Source of the DNA: Cannabis sativa
Taxonomy: Eukaryota; Streptophyta; Magnoliopsida; Rosales; Cannabaceae
Length of the DNA: 64,000 bases
NCBI RefSeq assembly: GCF_029168945.1
Contig: NC_083602.1
Coordinates: forward strand, 79,628,600-79,692,599
Direction: 5' to 3'
How positions within the stretch are numbered: the stretch's first letter is position 1; each line of letters starts with the position of its first letter. Under the pieces are notes generated by a model. The model was not told the DNA's origin. It was given only the letters and a program-made list of their open reading frames with translations, and did no database searches. Of the stretch, positions 22,801 to 34,900 are shown in pieces. Both the position numbers and the translations under genes were made by a program.

Positions 22801-22952
22801 GCAGCCTGTGGCTGGTTATCATCACCCCGACCACGAGCCCTGCCCCTGGGACCTCTACCACGGCCCCTAGCATGCGGGGGAAACTGGGCTCCCTGACCCT
22901 GATTTGACCCTACTTAGTTGCCTTGGCTCCTGGTATTTCGCCTAGCGTCCAT
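19844..22952 (-). pseudogene. Gag-protease-RT-RNase H remnant of the truncated Gypsy
   Basis: Read on the minus strand from ATG at 22952-22950 (MDARRNTRSQGN, then a stop). Gag ([19 protein letters not shown]), the zinc knuckle CFQCGMPGHYERDC, protease [12 protein letters not shown] with [10 protein letters not shown], and RNase H with YCDAS are all recognisable, so it is a sister of the gag-pol at 9411. Stops fall near 22916, 22366, 21541, 20827, 20593 and 20146. Homology ends at the sequence matching 12540 of the complete element. It is more decayed than that copy and is not functional. Confidence 0.93.
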
Positions 22953-23218
22953 CTAGTCTGAACAGCCTGCGAAACCAAGAGTAGGCACATCAGGTCATGA
23001 TCAAAGAGAGCTTACTAATGCCGCTTAATTTGGAAATTAAAACCAAAACATGCGCCTATTCTACTATCAGGCTACTAACATGCTTCCTATCAGGCTTTTC
23101 TTATTTCATAATAAATAAATAAACTACTAAAGCAATAAATGCTTACTCAACCATAGAATGAGCTAACTGCTGATGATGATTGTACATGTCGTGACGATCT
23201 TCGGAAGACAACCTGGCG

Positions 23219-23230
23219 GCTCTGATACCG
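23219..23230 (-). other. Primer-binding site of the truncated Gypsy
   Basis: The plus strand reads GCTCTGATACCG, the complement of the tRNA-Met PBS with one changed base, four bases from the LTR edge at 23234. Confidence 0.85.
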
Positions 23231-23233
23231 AAT

Positions 23234-25476
23234 TGTAACAGCCTAACTAGCATAGGCGTATTACGTGATTTTTAAACATACTGTGCAACTCGTTGCTAAT
23301 CAACGAGGTTTATGGAAATCGTGATTAATTAAAATTTTTGCTTTTTAATTAAACTTATAAAATATTTATACAAAATACTCGGGATCCCGATTATAAAACA
23401 CTTTACAAAAGTTTACTGAATAATCAAAATACTTGTCACCTAGCGACTAATTACAAAACTAGCACTGTTGTCCCGAGGATCGTACGCTCCAGGCCTAACC
23501 GCCCCGACATGTACAATCTTCACCGGCTCGCTCTCACGGTCCTTCAGCCTTAGCCTTGCCCTTACCTACACATAAACATAGCACTGTGAGTCGACAGACT
23601 CGGTAAGAAATGTATAATCGTAAACATACATAAATCCCGGGTTATGATCAGACGCCCATACCCCTGACCATAACCCTAACTGCCGTGTCCCACACGATAC
23701 TGAGCCCGGAACGTTCATAAGATGGTACTATTGACAAGTAACAGCCTATACTCGGTACACTGGTCATACTCCAGTTGCTAGTCATACTCTAGCCTGTACC
23801 GATGTGTTACAGTATCAGCCTATACTCGGTTCACTGGTCATACTCCAGCTGCTAGTCATACTCTAGCCTAACTGATGTGATACGGTCACATAGCACTGTT
23901 CCACCAACCCTAGTATCAGCCTATACTCAGTATACTGGTCATACTCCAGTTGCTAGTCATACTCTAGCCTAACCGATGTGATATGGTCGGATGGTACGAA
24001 GCCAACATACAAATCTAATGTAATCTAACAGGCTTCCTAACATGCACGCTAAACATGTAATATATATGCATAGTGATATACTAATCTTACCTCAATTCCG
24101 AATTCAGGTGTGCCGGTCAACCTGACTGGAACGAACTGCGCGGCGGTTTACAGGCTCCTAAACCATAACAATCACAACACTATAAGTGATACGCTAAATC
24201 ACTTCTCGGGGACTTAAACTAGGAACTAAAAGTTTCCCTATCGATAAAAAGCATGGCAATACCCCAAATAACATAAAAACGAGAAAATCAAGGGTTTCTG
24301 AAAATCACCCAACCGGCAGACCGTTTGCCCATTCGGAATTCCGGATGCACAACCGGAATTCCGGTTCCTCGCAGAATTCAACCAAAAATTCATAACTTGC
24401 TCAAATCCAAACCAATTCAAACAAAACATTCCAGACCTGCTATTTAGACCATAAGGAACAATTCTAAAGCATAAAAACCAATCTTCATGCAAAGAAACCA
24501 AAATCACCATTAAAGCTTCAAGCTTTGAGTTCCAAACTCAAACTTGATTAAACAACACCAACATGCATTCAATTCAGCCCAAACCTACTTAAACATGCAT
24601 AATTTAACCTCAGAAAACCACAACAAACATCAACAAAACAACAATAACAGATTTCAACACTACTCTTTGAAAATCATAGTTTTTGAGCCAAAATTTTATA
24701 TCTCAATAAAAGCAAGTAATCACCAATTCTAACATGCTTGAATCAACATTTTAAATTATAAATAAACCTCTGAAATCAACATCAAAACACAGCAGCAAGA
24801 ACAACTCAAACAAGCATGCAAACATTATCTTATCATCAAAAATTCAAGAAACTAAAAGAAGAGAAGCTAGACAAGGATTACCTCTACTAAAATCACTCTA
24901 AACTTGAGAAAAACACTTGAATTTTGCAAAGAATCACAGCCCTAGCAGCCCCCCAAGCTTGGCCGAAAAGAGAGAGAGAGGAAGAGCTTGAAAATTTAAT
25001 TTTTTTTCTAACTTTTTAACTTTGAATGAAAATGAGATAACATGCAACATTAAACCTTTTGTTTCAGCCAAAAATAAATCAATTAACATTTAAATTTCCA
25101 ATTTCTAAGTCCACTAAAGGACAAAACATAAATTGGGCAAAATGACCATTTTGCCCCTCCACACTAAAATAGCATAAAGAGCACTAAAGGGGTATTTTGG
25201 GAAATTCTAAATTCCCGGCCAATCCCGACATTCCCAATGTCTAAATAACTGTCCCAATATACTAACATACTAAGTTGTGATTTTACTGAGCCAAACACCG
25301 AGTTCCATGTTACCGGGCACCGGAAATGCAAAATTATGAAAATCACTAAATGACATAAAATGCATTTCAGAATTCAACAATAAAAGCATAATAATTATTT
25401 AAATAGTTATAAATAATTTTCCATAAATTAACATAATTAACTGCTAATTTCTAAATTAAACTAAGCGGTCTTTACA
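23234..25476 (-). repeat. 5' LTR of the truncated Gypsy (2,243 bp)
   Basis: On the plus strand it runs from TGTAACAGCCTAACTAGC to AAGCGGTCTTTACA, the reverse of family A. It holds its own version of the subrepeats (three units at 23742-23990 built on 'agcctatactcggtacactg' and 'gctagtcatactctagcct') and palindromes near 24312-24370 (TTCGGAATTCCGGA and AACCGGAATTCCGGTT). Confidence 0.92.
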
Positions 25477-25639
25477 AGATATCTGAACGGAAGGAGTCAT
25501 TATATTCCGCTGCACCCAATGTAAGGTTTCTCATACTTTATATGTGTTTATTTCAAAATCGTTTTAGAAGTTCATATTTAGGGTGTTAATCAACATACTT
25601 GTGAGTAGATCTAAGATCCTGGTAAAATAATTTCCATCA
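25477..25639 (+). repeat. Copia middle LTR, right end
   Basis: It matches 35635-35796 ('atatctgaacggaaggagtc' through 'ctggtaaaataatttccatc'). It ends at TCA (25639) where related LTRs end ACA. A PBS follows. Confidence 0.9.
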
Positions 25640-25907
25640 ACTGGCCTCAAAGCCATGGTAATTGATTTGCTTGCAAGAAATTTGGACTTTAATTGTTTGT
25701 GATTTGGATGGTTTCATGTTGTGTTGAGTGTTATATGATGATTGATTGATGTTTATGAATTTTTGTGAAAAATAATAGAAATTCTGTTTTTGTAATTATT
25801 TTTATTGGATAGTACGGAAAAAATTAAGCAATTTTCCTTTTTAGAGAACTCACTTTAAATTTAATTTGAATTAGTTATGAGTTTTTGAAGTTTCGAAAAA
25901 AATCAGG

Positions 25908-26112
25908 GTCGTGCAACAGGGCCACGCGCGCGGACGAGGGTGACACTCTCGGACAGCACGCGTTCATACAGCTGCTCGACCGAGCGCCAGTCTGAATCTC
26001 CTCCCTGCGCGCGCGGAATAGGCTGCGTGCAGCCTCCTGCGCCGAGGGACCTCGGTTGTGCACTCCCCATGCACGTGCGGGCAGTATGCTCAGCATACTG
26101 TCCGTACAGCTC
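25908..26112. other. GC-rich island in the Copia leader
   Basis: About 205 bases, strongly GC-rich with many CpG and CGCG steps ('ccacgcgcgcggacgagg', 'ctgcgcgcgcgg'), set between AT-rich flanks. Overlapping frames on both strands are open by composition, and I see no protein family. Possibly a captured fragment or a structured leader element. Confidence 0.7.
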
Positions 26113-28766
26113 GCATTTTTTTCGTTTTCTTCGATTTTTCATGCTATTTCATGGATTTAACTTCCGATTTTTTGTGTAGTTTTGTATTTAGACATTTACT
26201 ATTCCTATTTCAATTCTAAATATCACAATTAAATTAATTAATTTTTTTTAATTTAATTCATGATATTAGTGTAATTTGAATTTGAAAATAGTAAATATCT
26301 ATCTTTTTTGCTTAATTATCTATCTTATTTTTAAATTTGATTATTCTTATCTTATTTTTAAATTTAAGGTTAGATATTAAATTTTTTAAATTAAATATTT
26401 TTTTTAATATAATTTGACCTTATTTAAATTTAAAATAAGATAACTATAATCATGACATTTTAAATAGAAGTAAGATATTTTGCTAACTTTTAAATTTTGT
26501 TATTTTATTTATTTAAATTAAATCATAAAATCTGAAAAAGGTATTTATTTATCTTTTTTTTATTATTTTTATTGAATATTTAATTTATAAAATAACATTA
26601 AATTTTAAAAAGTAGTTAGCAAATTTTGAAATGATATTTAGGTTAGTTAAAACCTAATTTTTCAAAATTGTAGGTTTAATTTTAAATATTATTATTAATT
26701 TCAAAAATATATATCTATATTTTTTAATTCGAATATAAATTTCTTTTATTATTTAATTATTTTTTTTTCAAAATTTAATTATTTAAAATTAAATAAATCC
26801 TACATCCAACTATCCAGCTAACCTTGTTGCAGGAGTATGTATTTTAGCTTGTTTGTAAGTTATATAAAACCTATTATTGCTTGATTGCAAATAGCCATGG
26901 TTAACTTGTTGACAGATCCAATGATCTGATTTTAACTCATGGTTCAATTGGTCAAGTAAATAATTTGTAATAGGTAAATTTTACAATCTTCTTTCATCTG
27001 TGTATGACCTAGCAACATGATAGGATCCATCCAAATGTGTGCCTGTGTGAGCCTATATGTTTATTTTATTATATAGATGCATATAGGTTGTTGCTAAATA
27101 AAATATCATAGTTTTTGATAGATTTTATTTAGGCCCATTTAGTTTTTGGGCCTATTCAATTAATAACAGTTGTTCATTTTAAGGTTAAATTCCTCTCTTT
27201 TGAGTCTTGTGTGAGAGTTGGGAGCCATAGTAGTGGGTACGACATACTGAACCCAGCCCCCACTCACATGAACTACCCCAATTGTGAAGGCCCATTTGCT
27301 TGATTTGAATAACTGTACTAGGTTAATTAAACTAGTTTAAGCTAATAAAATTGATTAGCAACATTATTAATTTCATTTATTTTGAAATGAATTTAAGAAA
27401 ACCATAGTTTAAAGAATTTTATTCTAAGCTAAACTATATGTATTTTCTTGTATTTAATTAAATATAGAATTATAACCATCTAGATTCTTTCTGAAGCTTA
27501 ATTTAAAGTTTTCATTAAATATTCCTATTTAAGTTGATATTTAGTTATCTATAACTAATCAGCTTAAATCTGAATATCTTTTGGATTTAAAATTTCAAAA
27601 TTAAGTTGAGGAATTTTAGGAATTGATTATTAAGATTCTTTAGATATTTTTTTTAAGTTGATATTTTTTTAAATATTAACTTAAAATGGAATATTTTAAA
27701 ATTAAGTGGTTACAACTTAATTTTTGATATTTAGTTAAATTTAAATTTGAAAATATTTAAGTTCTAGATTTTTTCTAATACAACTTAAATTAGATATTTT
27801 TTCAAATTTTGTGGAAAAGATACTTAGTCAAATAAGATATTTTCTAGATAGTTATTTCTAGACTACTTTTTATTTCTAATATTAAATAGGAAAATATTAT
27901 ACTTTGTGAAATTAATTATTTAAATAATTAATTTTGGTACAATTTATTTTAAGTATATTTTTTACTAGTATTAAACTAGAGATTAATAATTAAGCCTTCT
28001 CTACACTTAATTATTTATTTCTTAAATTTAATACATTTAATTAAATTGAAAATTAAATATCTAAGTTGATTTTAATCATGATACTTAAATATTTCTCTTT
28101 CATTACACTTAATTAAATAAAAAATTATTTTTAGTTGAAATTTATTTTTTCAACTAAATTTAAATAATTTTTAACATATATATTTTTTCTTTATTTTATT
28201 AATCAATTTTCGAAATTGCATTTCATAATGCAAGATGATTTTGAATTTATCTTGAAAAATAGATTAAGTTGTAAATTAATTATTTATTTTAATTAATTCT
28301 TGGACCAACTTAAATCAATGATTTTTTCATTTATTGATTAATTTAAAATAAGTGAATTATTAGAAATTGAATTAATTAGTCAAAGGAAAATCTAGATAGG
28401 TGATATTTTTGCTTGAAGTATTTTTCTAAGTAATTATTATTTAAGTATTTCGAAAAAATAAGGTTTTTATACTTTCTTTTTCAATATACAATAAATATAT
28501 TCTTATGAAAATTTATTTTGAGTTGCAAATTAATTTAAATTAATACAACTTAAATAATTTTCTTAATATTTATATATCAAAATTACTACTGAGATGGAAA
28601 TAATTCAACTTATTTCAATCACCATCCAAGTATAATTTTACAAATATTAAATTAAATTCTAATTTAGAATTTTAATTCTATATTCGATATTTAATGAATA
28701 TATTTTATTATGAATAATAATGAAAATACATTTTAAAGAATGAGCTTTATTATTATTAAGATATTC
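26113..28766. other. AT-rich non-coding stretch of the Copia interior
   Basis: Long runs of A, T and 'attaattta'-like words with frequent short inverted repeats (for example 'aagttgat' against 'aacttaa'). No open frame of note and no recognisable domain. It lies where gag would be expected. Confidence 0.7.
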
Positions 28767-29510
28767 GATCTCTATTGTTGGTTTTACATAGCGTTTGTTT
28801 TATTGAGTAATTCTCCCTAATGGAGGAACGTTCATTAGCAAGTTCGCACCGTTTAATCTCGAAAGATAAGTAGCTTTGTAAGTGTTTTATATGGTATGGA
28901 TCACCCTAATGGTGGCGACTGTATTTGACTTGCAAAATATGAAATAATGGTAGAAGCTCATAAGATAGAATAGCCTTGACTCTCGCCTAAACGGGACAAC
29001 GCTGGAGTCCAATCTTGATCGAATATAAGGTTGCTAGAATGTTTAACATTTTAGATGAGTTGACAACTCTATTCAATGGATGGTAGCTTTGACTCTCCCC
29101 TAAACGGGACACTATGTCAGTTTGTTGAAAACATTGGAAATTATTTAGGATTGTATGTTTTAGTATTTTCACTTGTCATTCCTACTTGCTATATGTCTAA
29201 TAATTTCTGAATTGTGTATGAATTTATATTGAACCATGTTATTTTCTGTTATTAAATTGTAGTTTAAATTTCGAATCTTCATTGTTGGTCTAACTTGGTT
29301 TGTTTTTCTAATAAGATAAATCCCTAATGGATTTTCACCATTAGACATACATAATAGTGTTAGATCTCGAAAGATAAATATTGTATATGCAACATGTAGC
29401 TGTTCATCAATTGATGACACCTTAGACTACTATTTTTACAATATGAAATAAGAAGATTGTATAAATAACATTACTTTGACTCTCGCTAATCGAAGCATCG
29501 TTGGATTCTT
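28767..29510 (+). repeat. Diverged direct repeats with a 'gactctcgcctaaacgggac' core
   Basis: 28767-29010 and 29275-29505 share, in order, 'attgttggt', a 'ccctaatgga' box, 'atctcgaaagataa', 'atatgaaataa' and 'ttgactctcgc', offset by about 508 bases. A third, partial core 'tttgactctcccctaaacgg' lies at 29088. Function unknown. Confidence 0.65.
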
Positions 29511-29929
29511 ATTTATAAACGAAATTATCCTAATTCCTCTTAGCTTAATCATTTTGAATTAGCTCAATAACATATCGTTGGATGAATGGTCTATATATCA
29601 TTTCATGTCATTCTATTTTTTCTCTTCAAAAAATAAATGACGCATATGATTATAATCCCGAAATTCTATTCCACAATGATATAAGTCCTCAATCTTAGAA
29701 ATCTCCTACTTGTATGGGCAAATCTGACTTAGAGTTTAAATTAGTAGTGGTGGTCCAAGAAGAATTACTCATTATATTTGGTATAAATTTAAGTCTTTGA
29801 CTTTAATTTTAGATTCCAAACAGAAATTTTCTTATATTTCTATTTCCAGAATACAATACAGTTACACTTTCACAAGTGTTTAATATCCATTTTCTATTAA
29901 TGGATTCAAAACTGTATATTAAAGTATGG

Positions 29930-31953
29930 AATATGAGTTTAGTATTCTGTGACCAGGATCCACTTGCACTATTCTAAGAACTCTTTGATGTAACTATACC
30001 TAAGTCATCAAAAAGACACAACCACATTTTTATTAATCTATGGCATTTGTATCTTGTTCATAGTGGTTTTGACAAGATCAATCTCTGCAAAGAGTTAATA
30101 TGCCTATATCCACTGAAAGTTGTTCATCTCATTCGTAGATGGATGTACATTCAGGGGTGGATATGAGTTTTTCGTTGTATTCTTCAAACGATCACTCTAG
30201 ATTATGCCTTATGCAAAGAAATTTGAAATGTTTGAAAAATTTCATAAATGTCTAGCAATGGTTAAAACCATTAAGGTAAGTTGTTAAGGATCTTGCAAAC
30301 TGATAGGGGTGGAGAAATAGTTAGTAGATATGCAGTTCAAAGATCATTAAATTGATTTTTGAATTATATCCAAACTTACCTCCCCAGAAATTTCGATTTG
30401 CATATTGATGATTAGTTACTAGTCGTTGCCTAAATCCTTCTATGGCAATACATTTTCAGAATGATGTAATGGTTGTATACTTAATGTAAATCATTACTAG
30501 ATTCCTTGATGACCTAATCAAAATCTTAAGCAAAGCTAGAACTGTTAACCATGCTTTGTTAGCTATTCTAAGTGATTAGGGGTGGACCATCCCGTAGTTT
30601 ATAGATAAGAAAAAGTTTGTTTAAACAAATACTACTTTTCTAAGAAAATGACTAAGTCTGAAAATAAAGTAGCAAATAAAGGAGATATTTATTTCTTCAT
30701 TCCAAAAGGGTTCTATCATCTTATTTGACATATAATGATCCCACTGCCTCTGTTGTCTTGTCACAACCAAAGAGGTTAATACCATTTAGTTTTCTTAGAC
30801 ATAATTCACAGTACCTTGTTGTAGTGGGAGAGTTTTTAGGAACTTCACTTCTTATGACTTGGAAGACACTAGTGATGAAAATCCATTGTGAGTTTAAACA
30901 AGTAATAGATTGTCAAGGTAAGAAACTAAGAAGAAAAGCCAATAGAACTATGGTTTAATCCATTCACATGGAGTAACCTAAACTTTCTATTACAAGGACA
31001 TAAAAGGAAATTTCGTGTATAAGTCTATTCAATGGACTTAACAAGACTTCTTGTTCCTAGTATTATATGTTTGAGTTTATCTAAACCTATTGCTTGTGGT
31101 ATACCTGGTAATTACTTACTCTAATGCAAGCAACTTACTTTAGTAAGATGCTGAAGCATTTTCTTTCTAATGGCAATCTGTAGAAGCTTCACAACTTCCT
31201 AGGCATAGATTTTATTTATCTGAGGAAAAGTCTCAACTATTCCAGAAAAGATAAAGCGATGAAAGAATTTCTTATATCAACAGTGAGAGGTCTCAGATAT
31301 GCTTTAGTATGCCTTAGACCAGACACCTGCTGTTGAGTGGGAGTAATGAGTAAGTATCAGATTAATCCAGGAGAGGAACATTGGAAGACAATCAAGTAAA
31401 TCTTAAGATTAAGAAGAGGAACTATATGTTAGTCTATAAGAGTGTGTTTAAAACTCTTAGACTACACCACATCAGATTTCGAAATTTCCCTTTGTGCTAG
31501 AAAATCTTTCTGATAAGATGGTGGTTACTTTGGGGGTGGAATAGTGATTTTCGAGAAGTTTAAAAACCTATCTGAAGTCTCTAGGTCTACCAGAAAGGGA
31601 CTGAATGTTAAAGTTGCAGGAAAGGTACTTATTCAGTCTAAGGAAAGTTCTATACATTTTTGGCACCATTCCAAATTGCCTTAACTACTAGTGTTATTTT
31701 CTGATCAACCAAAAGTAGTTGCCAAAGGTATAGAATCAAGTTTCCCAAAAAGAGTAGACATATAGAGAGGAATTTCACATTATCAATGATTTTGTTATTA
31801 AGGAAGAGTAATGGTGGAGAAAAGGTTGTGTTTAATTCAACCTTTCAGATCCTATTACGAGGAGTTTACTACTACTACAATTGATTTTGTATATCAAGGT
31901 GTTGAGATTATTTGAAATGTACTTTTTGTTTTATATTAGTGCAAGTGGGAGTT
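29930..31953 (+). pseudogene. Copia integrase/RT/RNase H remnants
   Basis: Around 30038-30099 is WHLYLVHSGFDKINLCKEL, like the GAG-pre-integrase domain. At about 30290-30330 is TDRGGEI, the integrase D-x-G-G-E segment. At 31275-31380 are GLRYALVCLRPD and SKYQINPGEEHWKTIK, the segment between RT and RNase H. At 31520-31660 is RNase H-like sequence (TLGVE, EVSRSTRKG), and after 31760 the HI-ERxYHxI-type tail. Stops and frame changes are numerous throughout. This is Ty1/Copia by motif order, non-functional. The last 500 bases are duplicated at 18433. Confidence 0.8.
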
Positions 31954-34900
31954 TGTTGGGTTTTATGCCCTAAATAAAACTCAATTTCAATGTAATCCAT
32001 TTTATTCAACATCAATAAAGAAACAGAAGTATTTTTCATTCATTTGTGTATGTTTTGGTTCATCTTATCAATTGCTTGTCTATTTGACTTATAAATTCAT
32101 CTGAAACCCTTTTCACATACTTGATCCTGTTTATTGTGTTGTAAACACTTTGGAAAGTAAACATGACTATGTGAATAAAGTTTCCTACATTTATCACACA
32201 CAGGGTTTTACTGATATGATAATCTACAACAGAGTTTACTTGCATTTGGAGAAATGTTATGTTCTTTCCAGCGCATTGGTTAAAGTAAAGCTCAGGTTGG
32301 GTGCATGGAGTATGCATCGGAAGGGACCGATATTGAACTTTGACTTAGATTTATTAAACTTACCGTAATATCTATTCAAGTCAATATCGCCTAGTTGATC
32401 CTAGATCAAATGATCTTAATCCTGTTATGATTAGGCTCAATCTCAAGAGGTAATTCTTGTTCTTTGATTTGTTAGTTAAGCCTACTTTTGGGTCAGGGTG
32501 ATACGTAAATATTGGGAACACGGTATTGCAATAGAGTGGGAGCGCTAACATAAACATGGAATCTATAGCTTCTATCTCGCGAATAGTAAGTAAAGGATGA
32601 TCTCCTTCGAGCTTGACCAAACGAAAATAAATGGTGGAGTACTCATTTCACATAAGCTGAAATATCATTTATACGGGGTTAAGTGTTTTAAGGATAAAAT
32701 ACATTGTAGGGTGTAACGGTAATCTAATCCCTTTACAGTGTAGATCATTCATATAGAGGATCATTGATCAAATTAGGATTATAACAATGGATAACTAATG
32801 ATGTGTCTATATGGTGGAACATATAGAGAATTCTATATACTGAGAGTGCAATTCTAAATTCTATGCGTGGATTCAACGAAGAATTAATAAGTCAGTGAAT
32901 TTAGGATATAAATTCTTGATCTGCTTATTGGAAGCTCAGTTATATAGACCCTGTTGGAAATATATTTTACCAGGAACTTAGATCTACTCACAAGTATGTT
33001 GATTTAACAACCTAATATTGAACTTCTAAAACGATGAACTAAACACATAAAAGTTAAGAATAACTTACAGTGATGGCAGCAGAATTAAGTGTCTCCTTCC
33101 ACTCAGATCTCTAACCCTTGATTCCTGTCTGTAGCAGAGTATAATCAAGATCTGAGCCCGAAAATTCTTCAATTGGATGTGATCCTTCACAATCTTCCAA
33201 ACTATGATGAGGTACTGAGTGATGTGTGTGGGCACTTCTCTCTCACTAGGATTTTCGAAATTCTCTGGTTTGTCTCTCTTGATTTCTTGTATAGTGATTG
33301 CACACACAAGCCCATGCAAGAGTGAAGAGAGGGGCGACTATATATAGGAAAAGGGAAGAGCACAGCTTTCCAAATAAACAGTTTCCTCTTTTACTGTGTA
33401 ATTGAATAACTGCCTTATTTAGTGTGATCCACCACTGTCCTATTTAGGATAGGCTTTGATTAGCAATTACATGACAATTTAAATTGAAAATAATAATTGG
33501 GAAACAAGCAAAGGGTGGCCGGCCATGGTGTGTATGGGCCTCACTGCAATTTTGCAGTTTCCTCAATTTTTATTTCTATTTCTCCAAAAATGCCATTTTT
33601 CAAATTCTAATCTTTTAAATGCCAAAACTAATTATTTAATAACTAAAATAGAGTATTAAATAATATTGCCATTTACAATAATTATTAATTAGACATGCAA
33701 AGTCTCTTAATTAATAATTAAACCTAGAAACCCTTCTATTTACAATTTCATCCTTAAACTGTGAGAATTCACAAATTAGACATAGTCTAACTTTTAGAAT
33801 TATAATTGATTAATCATAAATCAATTATAGAGTCTTACAAACAGTATAGTCTCAACTAGAATGGGGACCATGGATCTATATGTTGAGCTTCCAATAAGTT
33901 GAACCGATTTACCAAGTAAATCCCTAACTTATTAATTCCTCGTTGAATCCACTCTTAGAACTTGGAATTGCACTCTCAGACTTATATAGAGCATATCATA
34001 TGTTTCATGATATCAACATGCTATCTCATTTAACCATTGTTATAATCTTAATGTGATTTAGAGATCCTCTATATAGATGATTTACATCGAGATGGGACCA
34101 ATTTACCGTTTACACCCCTCAATGTATTTTGCCCCTTTGAACACTTAGTTACCTGTAAATGATGTTTTAGTGATCGATATACGATCAACCGAAACAAGAG
34201 CTCATCCATTTACTTCTATTTAACTAAGCTCAAAAGGAATCATCACTTTACTTCTATACACCAGTAGAAGCTATAGATTTCCATATTTATGTTCAGCACT
34301 CCCACTCAGTTATGCTATCATGTTCCCAAAATATACGTATCATCCTGACCTAAAAGGTAGGCTTAACTAATAAATCAAAGAACATGAATAGCACTTCTGA
34401 GATTGAACCTAAGCATATTAGGATTTAGATTCTCTTAATCTAAGATCAACTTCTGATATTGACTTGGAAAGATACAACGGTAAGTTTACAATATCTTTGA
34501 CCAAGTTCAATATCGGTCCAGTCCAATGTATACTCCATACATTCGAAACTAGTATACTTTGCCAATGTTCTGGAAAGAACATAACACTTACTCCAAGTGT
34601 AAGTATACTTCATCGCTGATTATCACATCAGTGTAAATCCAAAACACTGATGAACAGGGACCAAATCTTTTGAATCATATAATCACAATCACATTCCACT
34701 GTACTGACAATACTGTAATTGTGAATAACTATATGTTCTGGATTTAACTGATTTTGTGCATATATCAAGTATATATATTAAACCATAAACATGTAACATA
34801 CATGTAATCATAATTCATTTCAAAATTCTAAATTGATAACTAATCAGATTGTAATGGGTTTTATTTAGGGCACAAAACCCAACAGACCCATGGTCCCCCC

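Larger units (their letters stand above)
19844..25476 (-). mobile_element. Truncated family-A-like Gypsy (minus), 5' half only
   Basis: The right part is a 5' LTR (23234-25476), followed leftward by PBS, gag, protease, RT and RNase H, ending abruptly at 19844 just past the RNase H end. Integrase, polypurine tract and 3' LTR are missing. The Copia LTR in which it sits also lacks about 0.8 kb at this point, so one deletion probably removed both. The base run AGATA at 25477-25481 is the only remaining side of its target duplication. Confidence 0.9.
25640..31953 (+). mobile_element. Copia interior: gag-less, mostly non-coding with pol remnants
   Basis: The PBS-like 'tggcctcaaagccatgg' (25642-25658) resembles the tRNA-Met site with several changes. 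Then come a GC-rich island (25908-26112), about 2.6 kb of very AT-rich sequence (26113-28766), a diverged repeat block (28767-29510), and disabled pol sequence from about 29930 to the polypurine tract at about 31941-31953. I see no gag. Confidence 0.75.

Noticed and set aside
25875..26179. Overlapping frames on both strands of the GC-rich island
   Set aside because: Openness on both strands follows from few AT-rich stop codons. No domain text is seen.
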